Source: DATATB01 sp036268995
GTDB lineage: Bacteria; Planctomycetota; Planctomycetia; Pirellulales; PNKZ01
DNA length: 64,000 nucleotides
Direction of reading: 5' to 3'
NCBI GenBank assembly: GCA_036268995.1
Contig: DATATB010000036.1
Span: forward strand, 75,254-139,253
Shown here: in pieces, positions 7,490 through 16,043 of the stretch
Position numbering within the stretch: position 1 is the stretch's first letter
Layout: each line of letters opens with the position of its first letter
Position numbers and translations under genes: made by a program
Notes under the pieces: model-generated
Database searches by the model: none
What the model was told of the DNA's origin: nothing
What the model saw: only the letters and a program-made list of their open reading frames with translations

Positions 7490-9820
7490 CTATCTCTCCA
7501 AAGGCTTGCCGAACAACAGGCCGGAGTCGAGTTTTTGTTTCCACGCCCGCAAGGCCGGCAGGCGCTTGGCCGCGGTGTCGGTAGGGCGGTAGAAATGGCC
7601 GCTGGCGCCGACAAGGCGGGTCAGGTTCCAGAACGCCAGCTCGCGAAAATCCAAGTCGTCATGATCCAGGTATTTGACCAATTGGGCCGCCGCGCCGGTC
7701 TGCAATTGATCCGGGCTGTAGCCCCAGAGCATGCGATACAGCTCGTCCCCTTCGGGCCCGCGATGGTGCTCAAAAGCCTGACGAACTTTGGCCGCCGTTG
7801 CCGGGCTGCGGGCGATGGCAGTGCGTAGCGAGTCGACCAGGGCATTCCAGGCTCCTCGCTGGCCCGGATCGCTGAGCGCGGTCACCACCGACTCGAACTC
7901 GTCGATCTCGGCCAGGCATTGCACGGCCAGCGAGCTGACTTCGCTACGGCGGTCGCCAGCCAGTTCTTTCAACCCCAGGCTGATGGGGCGGTCCGCCTCG
8001 AGCGTCTCTTCCACCGCGACCGAAGCCCGCTTTTCCATCGCCGAACGCTCGTCGGTTTTGATCCAAGCGGGAAAATCGTCCGCCGTGGCTGGCTCGACCG
8101 CGGGAGATTCGATCGTGGCGGCGAAACTCATCCGCGACGGCGCTTGCAATGGCTGCGGTTGCACGTGCATCTCGTCCGACCAGGCCGTTGCCCCGGCGGT
8201 CGAGTACAGATTCACGGCGGTCGTGGCCGGCTCTTTTTCCGGATTGCTGCCATCGACCCGCGTGCGCACGACTTCGACGGCCAGCGTCGAGTCGGGATCG
8301 GCAAAAGTCACAAACCCCTGCCGAATGCCCGACCATAATTTGATCTGCGCGCCCGGTTTGCCAAAGGTCAGCAAAATGGCGCGGCCATCCAACAGCCGCA
8401 CGCCTGGCACGCCGCGCGAGTCGGGAGGCAGCAGTTCGACCAGGGTTCCGCCCAACAGTTGCATGCTGACGCCCGCCGTGAGCGTCAGGTTCGAACGGTA
8501 CGTCGGCAGCGAAAGCAATCGGTCGCCCGGATAGACGGTTGCGCGGCTCGTTAGCCGTACCCAAGCCTGGCTTTGCCGATCGAAGCGCAACAGCACTTCG
8601 CGCTCGGAAATCAGCCGTCCCAGCCCCTCGGGAGTCAGCGTTGTGGCGGCCGCGTCGTTGGCCAATTCGGCGGGCGCCGGCTTTGCGACCCCGCCCGCCG
8701 CCGGCACCGCGGCCGGCTTTGAGGGTTTGGGCGGCTCGGGCGCCGTCGAGGCCGTTGTCGACGTCCCCGCTGCGGGCCGATCCGGTGTCATCGCCGGTTG
8801 CGGACTCGGCTGCTTCAAATCACCCGTCGTAGCCGCCGGACCCGGCACGGCCGCCGCTGCGCCGCCTGCCACTGGAGCGGCCGCCGCTGCGCCGCCTGCC
8901 ACTGGAGCGGCCGGCGCCGCTGCTGGAACCACCGGAGTGGCCGGCGCCGTCAATGGAACGTTCGTTGCGCCATTCGCCGGCGGCTGGCTGGTAGCCAACT
9001 GGTTGCTCGGCGGTTGAGCGGGGGGCTTCTGCGTTGCTCCAGCCGTGGCAATCGTGTTCGCCGCAGGCTGGCCCGCCGCAGGTTGGCCTTGGCGGCCGGC
9101 AGTCAGATTGATGCCAGACGCCGGGTTAGCCGGCGCGCCCGCAGGTGGATTGCTCGAGTCATCTACGACCTCCGGCGGCGACAACCACGCATCGAATCTT
9201 CCGGATTGGTAACCTGCGTACACGCCGCCGGCAAGAATCGCCAGCACGGCGGCCACCGCAATGGCCCGGCCGCGACCGCGGCCCTTGGTCGGCTCGCGCA
9301 GATAATCGGGAACTTCCGGCTTCTTGCGCGCCGGACGCTGGTCGGCCGTTTCCACGATTGGTTGCGTGACGATTTGGTACGGCGAGGCGGTCGTAACGGC
9401 CACGGTCTCGACCGCCGGCGGTTGCCGTACCTGCTGCTGACTGCCAATCTGGTACATGCGCTGCCGAATTGCCGGATCGATATCGGCCGGCTCGCCCAAG
9501 ACTAGCGCCAGCACCTGGTGGCAACTGGCAACCTCGGCCAGGTGCATGTCCGACTCCAGGCAGACCTTCTCGAAGTCAGGCACGCGCTCGGAGGCGAGCG
9601 TGTTGTCCAGGTATTCGGCGACCGTATTGGGGTCCAGGCCGATGCCGCGGCCATCGACCTTGGGAGCGGCCATCCGCAGGCGGCGCGTCACGTCGCGGAT
9701 GCGGTGCATCAAGCCCGTGGCGAATTCGCTTTCCTCGATCTTCTTCGAAATGTCTTGCGAGTCCGCCGGCTCGAGGACGTCGTCCATGTAGTTGAGCATG
9801 TTTCGCAAGGTCAGCCGCAT
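7490..9820 (-). CDS. Single-pass membrane protein with Ala/Pro-rich linker and FecR-like outer part
   Basis: The 776-residue product has several parts. The cytoplasmic N-terminus (~1-180) contains LDPNTVAEYLDNTL and LESDMHLAEVASCHQVLALVLGEPA, a segment I associate with planctomycete proteins. A transmembrane helix follows at ~186-204 (AIAVAAVLAILAGGVYAGY). Next is a ~200-residue Ala/Pro/Gly linker, then a beta-rich region with RATVYPGDRLLSLPTYRSNL and GVSMQLLGGTLVELL that resembles FecR-type sheets. The C-terminus is helical, HEAT-like (LDHDDLDFRELAFWNLTRLVG). It probably senses or binds something outside the membrane. The start at 9818-9820 has GGGAGA eight bases upstream; an upstream in-frame start adds 40 non-conserved residues. 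Exact function is unknown. Confidence 0.72.
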   Translation of the reverse strand: MRLTLRNMLNYMDDVLEPADSQDISKKIEESEFATGLMHRIRDVTRRLRMAAPKVDGRGIGLDPNTVAEYLDNTLASERVPDFEKVCLESDMHLAEVASCHQVLALVLGEPADIDPAIRQRMYQIGSQQQVRQPPAVETVAVTTASPYQIVTQPIVETADQRPARKKPEVPDYLREPTKGRGRGRAIAVAAVLAILAGGVYAGYQSGRFDAWLSPPEVVDDSSNPPAGAPANPASGINLTAGRQGQPAAGQPAANTIATAGATQKPPAQPPSNQLATSQPPANGATNVPLTAPATPVVPAAAPAAPVAGGAAAAAPVAGGAAAAVPGPAATTGDLKQPSPQPAMTPDRPAAGTSTTASTAPEPPKPSKPAAVPAAGGVAKPAPAELANDAAATTLTPEGLGRLISEREVLLRFDRQSQAWVRLTSRATVYPGDRLLSLPTYRSNLTLTAGVSMQLLGGTLVELLPPDSRGVPGVRLLDGRAILLTFGKPGAQIKLWSGIRQGFVTFADPDSTLAVEVVRTRVDGSNPEKEPATTAVNLYSTAGATAWSDEMHVQPQPLQAPSRMSFAATIESPAVEPATADDFPAWIKTDERSAMEKRASVAVEETLEADRPISLGLKELAGDRRSEVSSLAVQCLAEIDEFESVVTALSDPGQRGAWNALVDSLRTAIARSPATAAKVRQAFEHHRGPEGDELYRMLWGYSPDQLQTGAAAQLVKYLDHDDLDFRELAFWNLTRLVGASGHFYRPTDTAAKRLPALRAWKQKLDSGLLFGKPLER
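8851..8940. repeat. Perfect 30-bp tandem duplication plus a degenerate third copy in the linker region
   Basis: Positions 8851-8880 and 8881-8910 are identical. Positions 8911-8940 are a diverged third unit. In the minus-strand protein they encode the AAPVAGGAAA repeats of the Ala/Gly/Pro linker, so copy number changes alter linker length by ten residues without a frameshift. Confidence 0.85.
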
Positions 9821-10457
9821 GGCACCATTCTCCCGGTCAGCACAAAAGAACCGACGCTCCGACCCGGCGCATCGGCGCCGGATGGCCGGAACATCACCAG
9901 CCAACCTTATTAGTGCCGATAACCGGCCGATTTCGTACAAAGCTTAATGAAATTTAACGATTTAGGGCTCGCAGCACCGGCGCATGATGCCGTTTTGGCC
10001 ACCCGTGCTCGCTGCGTTTGCCCACCGGGGGGCTTCGCGAATTCAACGCGTGTTGCCCGGCCGCAACAGCCAATGGGCGGTCAATGATGCGTCGACGCAC
10101 GCCGGTTTGCACGGCCGGTCTTCGCGGCTTAGGGTTCTCTGGACAGCACGACGAGCCACCCGTCCGATAGCAGGTGGCCGCCGAGCGAGCGCCACTGCTG
10201 ACGGACAATTCTCGACCAGCGAGGTTACCATGGATTGGAGCGCCGGTCGGAGCGGCGTTTGCGGGGATATCGCGACGGGGCCGCTCGCACGGGACTGGAT
10301 GGGTTGGACAAAGCTCCGTGCTTGTACGAGGTGCGATAAGCCAGCACAAAACATTTCCGGCTCAAGTGGCCGGTAAGGCATTTGGGATTGGCAATTACGG
10401 CGGCTAAAATAACAATAGGAAACAGACGGCGGCTGCCCGCTGGTGGAGGAACGGTCC
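9821..10457. other. Non-coding region between divergent genes
   Basis: About 640 bp separate the minus-strand FecR-like gene from the plus-strand TPR gene. Reading frames here have no protein-like composition or motif. An AT-rich patch (about 9940-9965) lies on the FecR-like side and could hold its promoter, but I cannot fit a clear -35/-10 pair. The only convincing element is the TPR promoter at 10382-10410. Confidence 0.5.
10382..10410 (+). promoter_or_regulatory. Sigma70-type promoter for the TPR gene
   Basis: TTGGGA (10382-10387) and TAAAAT (10405-10410) are separated by exactly 17 bp. They stand in an AT-rich patch of an otherwise GC-rich spacer, about 48 bp before the predicted GTG start. 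The -10 matches five of six consensus bases. Confidence 0.6.
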
Positions 10458-10970
10458 GTGTCGGGAAGTAATCGAGTTCGCTTTCGACGCATCCTTCGTG
10501 AGGCAGAGGGTTATTTAGACCTGAATCTGCCTTACAACGCGTTGGAAGTGCTCGACCGCATGAAAGAGCCCGGCACGTTCCGCGGCCACAAGCTGTTTCT
10601 CACCGGTCGGGCCTTGGCCGCCTTGGGCCGCCATCACGAGGCCTGCGCCACGCTGGAAGAGGCCGCCGATCTGCTGCCCAGCGACCTTGAGGTCTGGATC
10701 GCGCTGGGCGCGTGCTACCGCGATGCCGGCCGCTTGGACCGGGCTATCGGCACGCTGCAGCGAGCCGAGGAACTCGAGCCCCGGCCAGCTCTGTTTTACA
10801 GCTTGGCCCGCTATTGCAGCGTCGCCCAGGAAAAGCAACGGGCACTCGACTACCTGTCGCGAGCGATTGCGATGGATCCTAATCTGCGCGACCAGCTTGG
10901 CGACGAGCCGGATTTCGATTCGCTGCGCTCGGATCCCGAGTTCCAGGCGCTAACCAGCATTATCGTCTAG
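10458..10970 (+). CDS. Tetratricopeptide repeat protein
   Basis: The ~170-residue protein has about three TPR-type helical pairs. Examples are LFLTGRALAALGRHHEACATLEEAADLLPSD, VWIALGACYRDAGRLDRAIGTLQRAEELEP and FYSLARYCSVAQEKQRALDYLSRAIAMDPN (each shown only as the boundary of one unit). The C-terminal DEPDFDSLRSDPEFQAL is a common cap in stand-alone TPR proteins. It is soluble with no signal peptide and is probably a protein-protein adaptor. The GTG at 10458 is preferred because GGAGGA lies seven bases before it; a GTG five codons earlier lacks one. It stands alone behind its own promoter. Confidence 0.78.
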   Translation: MSGSNRVRFRRILREAEGYLDLNLPYNALEVLDRMKEPGTFRGHKLFLTGRALAALGRHHEACATLEEAADLLPSDLEVWIALGACYRDAGRLDRAIGTLQRAEELEPRPALFYSLARYCSVAQEKQRALDYLSRAIAMDPNLRDQLGDEPDFDSLRSDPEFQALTSIIV

Positions 10971-10981
10971 CGCCTTTCTTT

Positions 10982-11022
10982 CTCCCCTCGCCCCTTGTGG
11001 GAGAGGGGCCGGGCGTGAGGGG
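10982..11022. repeat. GC-rich palindromic intergenic element
   Basis: C-rich blocks (CCCCTCGCCCC) are followed by G-rich blocks (GGGAGAGGGGCCGGG then GTGAGGGG), which can fold back as one or two stem-loops just after the TPR stop codon. The composition is typical of widely dispersed palindromes seen in GC-rich genomes. It might also help end TPR transcription, though no T-run follows. Confidence 0.55.
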
Positions 11023-11222
11023 TCGGTCCTGCCGCTCGCTTGACCGCCGCCACTCCAGCCTGGTTTTCGGCTGCGCGCCCACCGGCGTCAACGATTCGCC
11101 GAAACTGGCCCTGCCTGATGCCAATATTGCGCCCGTGGCGTGGCACGGCTTTAGCAGCATGCCCAATTGGGGCGAAATGCACAGTTTCGGCGGCGGCTTC
11201 TTCGAGCAAGGGAGATCCAACT

Positions 11223-11786
11223 ATGGCGACCGTACATACGCAAGGTTTTCACGAGGAGCATGTAACCCATGCCTCGGGCACTTCGGTAGTCGAGGCGGCA
11301 GTCGGCCTGGCAGGGGTGCTATTGGCAATTCTAGGCTTGGTGAATGTCGCACCCGCCTACATGGCGTCGATCGCCACGCTGGCCATCGGAGCCGCGCTGG
11401 CCTTTCAAGGTGCGGCCTGCCAAATGCGCACGGGTGGCAATGCCATTTCGGCTGAGTTTACCGCCGGCCTGGCGGGCATCGTCCTGGGGATTCTGGCAAT
11501 CCTCGGCATCGAGACGGCGATCTTGCTTCCGGTGGCCGTGCTCGTGTTCAGCGGCGGCTTGCTGTTGAGCGCCGGCTCGTCGCTGCACTTTGGCGCTGCG
11601 GGGGCAACGGCCGGCTCCGGCAGCCACATTCTCTGTGGCGTGGCCGGCATCGTCCTGGGCATTATCGCCCTGGTCAGCTCGGCTTCGTTGACGCTCTGCC
11701 TCGTGGCCCTGCTGACACTCGGTGTCGCCGTGGCCGTGGGCGGCAACACCTGGAGCCACCGGTTTGTTCGCATGTGGCAGCGGTAA
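11223..11786 (+). CDS. Small polytopic membrane protein, function unknown
   Basis: The 187-residue product starts MATVHTQGFHEEHVTHASG. It is then almost wholly hydrophobic, with about five membrane segments rich in Ala, Gly, Leu and Ile (for example VVEAAVGLAGVLLAILGLV, IVLGILAILGIETAILLPVA and HILCGVAGIVLGIIALVSS). Two segments share a GIVLGI motif, so the protein may come from an internal duplication. A histidine-rich N-terminus (HEEHVTH) precedes the first helix. AGGGAG lies a few bases before the ATG. No enzymatic motif is seen; it is best described as an integral inner-membrane protein. Confidence 0.7.
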   Translation: MATVHTQGFHEEHVTHASGTSVVEAAVGLAGVLLAILGLVNVAPAYMASIATLAIGAALAFQGAACQMRTGGNAISAEFTAGLAGIVLGILAILGIETAILLPVAVLVFSGGLLLSAGSSLHFGAAGATAGSGSHILCGVAGIVLGIIALVSSASLTLCLVALLTLGVAVAVGGNTWSHRFVRMWQR

Positions 11787-11800
11787 CGCCTTTAGCATTT

Positions 11801-11904
11801 TGAACAGAAGATCGCAAAGAACGCGAAGAAAGACGAAACCGGTCGGACGTGGATAGACCCATTCGTTCCTTCTCTTCTTTGCGGCCTTCGCGATCTTCTG
11901 TTCA
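11801..11904. repeat. Long imperfect palindrome of the AACAGAAG...CTTCTGTT family
   Basis: Arms at 11801-11830 and 11875-11904 are reverse complements over 30 bp with four mismatches and flank a 44-bp loop. The arm core AACAGAAGATCGC followed by AAGAA-type purine units recurs, in one copy, at 33165-33197. It lies between convergent genes and may act as a bidirectional terminator-like hairpin or as a dispersed element. Confidence 0.7.
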
Positions 11905-11921
11905 ATTCCGCTTCTGTTCGT

Positions 11922-12371
11922 TCAAAACGGTTTGCCTTCCAGCTCTTCGATCTTTTGCCGCAGCTCGGGCGGAATGGGCTGCGGCTTTTGCGTTTGATAA
12001 TCGAAGACCACGATCGTCGAATCGCCTTCCGCGGCCACCGCAGCCAGCCGCTCGCTCCACAGCCGATGCTCCATGCCAAAACTGCTGCGGCCCAAGCGCG
12101 TCACCCGCGAGCCGATTTGCACCCAGTCGGGATACACCACCGGTCGGCGAAACTGACAACTGATCGCCGCCAGAATCGGCCCCAGCCGGCTCTCCGGTTC
12201 TTGCCCGGTGAGCCGAATCCGCTCCAGGTACGCGATTCGGGCCGTTTCGAACCAGCGGAAGTAGATCGCGTTGTTCACATGCGCAAACGGATCCTGGTCG
12301 CCCCATTGCACCGGCCAACGCGTCACGACGTGAAAGTCGGCCAGCTCGGCCACCGGTTTCCAATCATCCAT
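11922..12371 (-). CDS. Acyl-CoA thioesterase, 4HBT/hotdog family
   Basis: The 149-residue product has the 4-hydroxybenzoyl-CoA thioesterase-like signature VQWGDQDPFAHVNNAIYF, with the catalytic Asp and the HVNN turn, followed by a long helix (RWFETARIAYLERI) and strands with SCQFRRPVVYPD and GSRVTRLGRSSF. Length is right for a single hotdog domain acting as a dimer or tetramer. It likely hydrolyses an acyl-CoA thioester in the cytoplasm; the substrate cannot be read from sequence. It has no operon partner; the next gene downstream on the same strand is far away. Confidence 0.87.
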   Translation of the reverse strand: MDDWKPVAELADFHVVTRWPVQWGDQDPFAHVNNAIYFRWFETARIAYLERIRLTGQEPESRLGPILAAISCQFRRPVVYPDWVQIGSRVTRLGRSSFGMEHRLWSERLAAVAAEGDSTIVVFDYQTQKPQPIPPELRQKIEELEGKPF

Positions 12372-12399
12372 ATCGCGGTTCCCAAATCGTATTGGAGCA

Positions 12400-12602
12400 T
12401 CGTCCGCCGCGCAGCGTCCACCGAGCGGGCCGCGGCCCGTTCTACCATATCCGGCCGGCGATCACTATTTGCCTCAGCGCAGGGCATAACTCGCCAGCTT
12501 CTCGATGAAGGCCGCGGCGAATGCGTCCAGGTCCGTCGGCACCAGTTGCCGCAAGCCCACGGCGCCGGCAAAGTGGCGGCCATTTAGCGCGGGCAAGATT
12601 CA
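12400..12602 (-). pseudogene. Likely decayed C-terminal fragment of a planctomycete DUF1585-type protein
   Basis: A short minus-strand frame (12474-12599, following a stop at 12600-12602) reads LPALNGRHFAGAVGLRQLV and then FAAAFIEKLASYALR. This resembles the conserved end of DUF1588/DUF1585 proteins, where a 'G..GL...L....F...F.EKLL.YALGR' pattern occurs. After the stop, another frame continues with DRRPDMVERAAARSV, similar to the segment that normally follows. So the fragment seems both truncated upstream and frameshifted. The parent family partners cytochrome-c-like planctomycete proteins. The similarity is short, so confidence is modest. Confidence 0.4.
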
Positions 12603-12675
12603 GCCCCCGGTTTGACTCGCGTCCCCGTCTTCTGGCCGCGTAACCTGTACCTGGGCCAACCGCTATACTGCTCGC

Positions 12676-12987
12676 ATGCACGAGAAGCCCCGCCGCCGCT
12701 GGTTCCAATGTGAGTTGCGGACGCTGCTGGTCGTGGTAGCTTTAGCTGCGCCGCTGACGACTTGGGCCGGCTATTCTCTCAAATGGATCAGAGAGCGCCA
12801 GGCGGTGATACCGTGGGCGCTCGTGCCTGATAACAGCGAAACGCGGGCCCCGGCGGGGCTTTGGATTTTCGGCGAGCGCGGTTATGCGAAACTCTATATC
12901 GCGCTAGCCGGGTGGCCACGCGGCTGGGATGTCGCGCGCCTTAAAGAATTGTTTCCGGAAGCGGATATCGTGGCCCTCCACGATTGA
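12676..12987 (+). CDS. Small planctomycete membrane-anchored protein (RRRWFQ..LRTLL type)
   Basis: The 103-residue product starts MHEKPRRRWFQCELRTLLVV. This basic cap followed by one N-terminal membrane helix (LLVVVALAAPLTTWAGYSL) and an ERQAV segment is a common style of short planctomycete proteins. The rest (GLWIFGERGYAKLYIALAG ... ARLKELFPEADIVALHD) is a small domain facing outward or inward; its function is unknown. A TATACT hexamer ends only six bases before the ATG, so translation could be nearly leaderless. No Shine-Dalgarno sequence is visible. Confidence 0.68.
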   Translation: MHEKPRRRWFQCELRTLLVVVALAAPLTTWAGYSLKWIRERQAVIPWALVPDNSETRAPAGLWIFGERGYAKLYIALAGWPRGWDVARLKELFPEADIVALHD

Positions 12988-13006
12988 TACATCGCTTAGC
13001 TGCCGC

Positions 13007-14500
13007 TCAGTGATCGTAGTCCGCGCCGGTGAGGCTGTGGAGGACGGATTGCTGCCAGCCGGTGAGTTCGGCTTGAAGTTTGTCGGCCAGCGCAGGCTGC
13101 TGGTCGAGCAGGTTCGACTTTTCGGCCGGATCGGCATCGAGATCGAAGAGTTCGCGCCGGACGGGACCGGCTTTCTGTTCGTGAATGACCAATTTGAAAT
13201 TGCCTTCGATCACGGCGCGCGGACCGAGGTAGTCGTCTTTCGTGATGGGAGGCTGGCGATAGTTCGTGAAGTCTCGCGTCGCCTTGCCGCCCATCAGCTT
13301 CACCAGCGGCGTCGTGCCCTTTTGTAGCTCGGGATCAATCCACGGCTCGGGATGCGAGCGCAGCAGTCGTCGCGTGTCGTACTCCCAAAAGCAGAGCAGG
13401 CCGGGCCGCTGGATCAGCGTGCCGCTAAAAACCCCGGTCAAATCCACGCCGTCCAGTGGACGCTTGGGTAGCGGTTGACCCACGATCGCGCACAGCGTCG
13501 GCAGCAAGTCGCTGGTACAGGCGCGGACTTGGGTGGTGCGCGGCTGAGGAATACGCGCGGGCCACTCGATCAGGCCGGGTACGCGGATGCCGCCTTCGTA
13601 GACCTGCCCTTTCACCCCGCGAAGCGGGAACCCCAGCGCCGCGTCGGGCGAAGTGCCGTTGTCGCCGCAGTAGAACAGCAAGGTATCTTGACGCAGACCT
13701 TGCGCAGCCAGATGTTTTCGCAACATGCCGATGGCCCGATCCATGGCCGTGATCTCGGCATAGCGCTCGCGCAGTACCTCGCCCTTGGGACGCGTCACCT
13801 GCCCGCCGGTTTCGTTGGAGGTGAGGTGGGATTTCTTGTCGGCATATTTTGCCGGCAGATCGTCATAAAGCGCCAGGTCGGCCGGCAGGCCGCTGTACGG
13901 TTCGTGCGGAGAACCAAACCAGATGACGGTGAAAAATGGCTTGCCGTCCCCGCGAACGCGATCAATGAACTTCATGGCCTCGCGGACGATGACCTCAGAA
14001 CTTTCGCCGGGATAAACCTGCGGCGGCCCGCCGTTGCGCGAGAGCGACGGATTCAGCTCGAAGAAATTGTCGTGCGAGACCCACTCGTCGAAACCCATCG
14101 CGCCCGGGTTGACGGGCGAGCCGGCTTTGACAGCGCCGACGTGCCATTTGCCGAAATGGCCGCAGCGATAGCCGGCCTGGCCGGCGATCTGCGCGATGGT
14201 GATCTCCTGCGGACGAATCGACCAGCCGGGCGCAAAAGTGCCGTAGCGATTCGGGTGTCGGCCGGTGAGAAAACTGCCGCGCGTAGGCGAGCAACTCGGA
14301 TGGGCCGAATAAAAGTGGTCGAACCGCAAGCCCGTCGCGGCGATCTCGTCGAGTACCGGAGTCTTCACATACGGATGGCCGTTGTAACCGGTCTCTTCCC
14401 AGCCGTGGTCGTCTCCCATGAGCAACACGACATTGGGCAACTCCGCGGCCGAAGCGCCGGCACACAACAAAACCACCACTGCGATCCAGACTGCTTTCAT
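13007..14500 (-). CDS. Exported sulfatase (formylglycine-dependent)
   Basis: The 497-residue protein begins with a signal peptide (MKAVWIAVVVLLCAGASAAE) followed by LPNVVLLMGDDHGWEETGYNG, the metal-binding N-terminal strand of arylsulfatase-type enzymes. The CSPTRGSFLTGRH motif places the formylglycine cysteine at residue 70. Other conserved parts are GHFGKWHVGA, CGDNGTSPDA and KGQVYEGGIRVPGLIEWP. It hydrolyses sulfate esters, probably on polysaccharides, outside the cytoplasm after activation by a formylglycine-generating enzyme not seen here. The start at 14498-14500 was picked for the signal peptide; upstream sequence in frame is unrelated. It lies 47 bp downstream of the oxidoreductase on the same strand. 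Confidence 0.93.
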   Translation of the reverse strand: MKAVWIAVVVLLCAGASAAELPNVVLLMGDDHGWEETGYNGHPYVKTPVLDEIAATGLRFDHFYSAHPSCSPTRGSFLTGRHPNRYGTFAPGWSIRPQEITIAQIAGQAGYRCGHFGKWHVGAVKAGSPVNPGAMGFDEWVSHDNFFELNPSLSRNGGPPQVYPGESSEVIVREAMKFIDRVRGDGKPFFTVIWFGSPHEPYSGLPADLALYDDLPAKYADKKSHLTSNETGGQVTRPKGEVLRERYAEITAMDRAIGMLRKHLAAQGLRQDTLLFYCGDNGTSPDAALGFPLRGVKGQVYEGGIRVPGLIEWPARIPQPRTTQVRACTSDLLPTLCAIVGQPLPKRPLDGVDLTGVFSGTLIQRPGLLCFWEYDTRRLLRSHPEPWIDPELQKGTTPLVKLMGGKATRDFTNYRQPPITKDDYLGPRAVIEGNFKLVIHEQKAGPVRRELFDLDADPAEKSNLLDQQPALADKLQAELTGWQQSVLHSLTGADYDH

Positions 14501-14547
14501 CGTGTGATTTTCCCAGATCGTTTCATGGCGCGCGGGCTTGCGGCGCA

Positions 14548-15978
14548 TCAAGCCTGCCAGCCCGCGCGGTAATCCTGCTTCACCCATTGATTCAGGTTTG
14601 CGAGGTTGGTGACCTTCATGTTCGGCCCGTCCCATTCGACCGGCTGGCCCGCGCCGGCGCGCTGGGCCAGGTTGCCCAGCAAGGTGAATTCGGTGAGCCG
14701 TGCCGAGTAATCGAAGTTCGAAGCGGTATCCGTTCGTCCCTCGCGCACGGCTTGCAGAAAATCGCTCGCCACCGCGGACGTTCGCGGAAGCGTCTTGGGC
14801 GGCTCGGGGGTTTCGAGCATCTGCTTTTGGGGCACGATGCGCATCTTGTTGCCATAGGTGCCCGTGTAGAGAATCCCCTTCTCGCCGACGTACAGGGTGC
14901 CGCTGGAATCGAACTTTTCGTCGGGATACTTCTTTTTCAATTCCGCCAGCAGCGGCGGCAGGTTCGCAGTTCCTCGCGGGCCTTTGGGAACCGCGATGTT
15001 CGCGTCGCCGGTATCGCCTTCGCCGATGCGGCCGTCGTACCAATAGACCTTAACGGCCGGCATCTCGCCGCGGGCGGCAAAATCCCAGCGGATGCGCGTG
15101 CCGGTGGGATAGCGCTGATCGCTGCCGCCAAACATCTGCTCGACTTCGACCCGGCTGGGGTGCTCGAGCTTGAGCGACCAGTAGACGCCGTCGAGCACGT
15201 GGCAGCCCATGTTTCCCAGCGAACCGTTGCCAAAGTCGTACCAGCCGTGCCATTGGTGCGGATGCAAATCGAGATGGTAATCGCGGAACGGAGCCGGCCC
15301 GATCCATGATTCCCAATTCAGTCCCGTCGGCACCGGCAACGAAGCCGGCCTTGGCCCGATGCCGCCGTTGGCCCGGTTGGTCCAACTGTGCGTTTCAGTG
15401 ATCGGTCCCACGGCGCCGGCCCAAACGTATTCGCACAGCCGGCGATAGCCCTCTTCGCAATGGCCCTGGTTGCCCATTTGCGTTGCTACTTTGTAGCGGG
15501 CGGCCATGGCCGAGAGCGTGCGTGCCTCGGCGATGGTGTGGCACAGCGGCTTTTCGCAATAGACGCCCTTACCCAGTTGCATCGCGATCATGGCCGGCAG
15601 CGCATGCTGGTGATTCGGCGTGGCGATGAAAACGGCATCGATCTGTTTGGCGACCTTGTCGAACATCGCGCGGTAGTCGGTGAACACTTGCACGCGATTG
15701 GGATCGCCGTCTTTGCTTTTGACCAAAGTCCGGACCCGGTCTAACCGCTTTTCGTCGGCATCCACCAGGGCCACCAGGTTCTGCCCCAGGGCAGTGGCCA
15801 CGTGCGTCGCGCCACGCCCGCCGCAGCCAATCACCACGCAATTCAATTTGTCTACATTGTCTGCCGATTCGGCGGCAAAGGCCGAGCGCCGCTCCGGCAG
15901 CCACTGCGCCGCCAACAGGCCGCCCGTTGCGACCGCAGCTTGATTCAAAAACGAACGACGACCGGACTTCAATGGCAT
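14548..15978 (-). CDS. Gfo/Idh/MocA family oxidoreductase with Tat signal
   Basis: The 476-residue product starts with a twin-arginine signal (GRRSFLNQAAVATGGLLAA). It has a Rossmann domain with VVIGCGGRGATHV (51-56 glycine loop) and the catalytic-lysine motif CEKPLCH (K143), then the C-terminal substrate domain with HPHQWHGWYDFG and GNMGCHVLDGVYW. Enzymes of this family oxidise or epimerise sugars using NAD(P). Tat export of folded, cofactor-loaded members is common in planctomycetes. It sits between the sulfatase and the sialate acetylesterase, all on the minus strand, consistent with glycan breakdown. Its substrate is not predictable; a sugar or glycosidic bond is likely. Confidence 0.9.
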   Translation of the reverse strand: MPLKSGRRSFLNQAAVATGGLLAAQWLPERRSAFAAESADNVDKLNCVVIGCGGRGATHVATALGQNLVALVDADEKRLDRVRTLVKSKDGDPNRVQVFTDYRAMFDKVAKQIDAVFIATPNHQHALPAMIAMQLGKGVYCEKPLCHTIAEARTLSAMAARYKVATQMGNQGHCEEGYRRLCEYVWAGAVGPITETHSWTNRANGGIGPRPASLPVPTGLNWESWIGPAPFRDYHLDLHPHQWHGWYDFGNGSLGNMGCHVLDGVYWSLKLEHPSRVEVEQMFGGSDQRYPTGTRIRWDFAARGEMPAVKVYWYDGRIGEGDTGDANIAVPKGPRGTANLPPLLAELKKKYPDEKFDSSGTLYVGEKGILYTGTYGNKMRIVPQKQMLETPEPPKTLPRTSAVASDFLQAVREGRTDTASNFDYSARLTEFTLLGNLAQRAGAGQPVEWDGPNMKVTNLANLNQWVKQDYRAGWQA

Positions 15979-16043
15979 GGCTGCACTCACAAAAGAAAAA
16001 GGGCATTCCACCAGAAGACGCCGACGATGCCGGCGTTAATCGT

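Noticed and set aside
9821..10457. Search for tRNA or riboswitch in the long divergent spacer
   Set aside because: No T-loop (GTTCRANNC), acceptor stem or riboswitch-like structure was found; only the TPR promoter is convincing.
13007..15043. A 678-codon version of the first sulfatase extending upstream
   Set aside because: The upstream part is the out-of-frame oxidoreductase gene. The signal peptide starting at 14500 gives a normal sulfatase.
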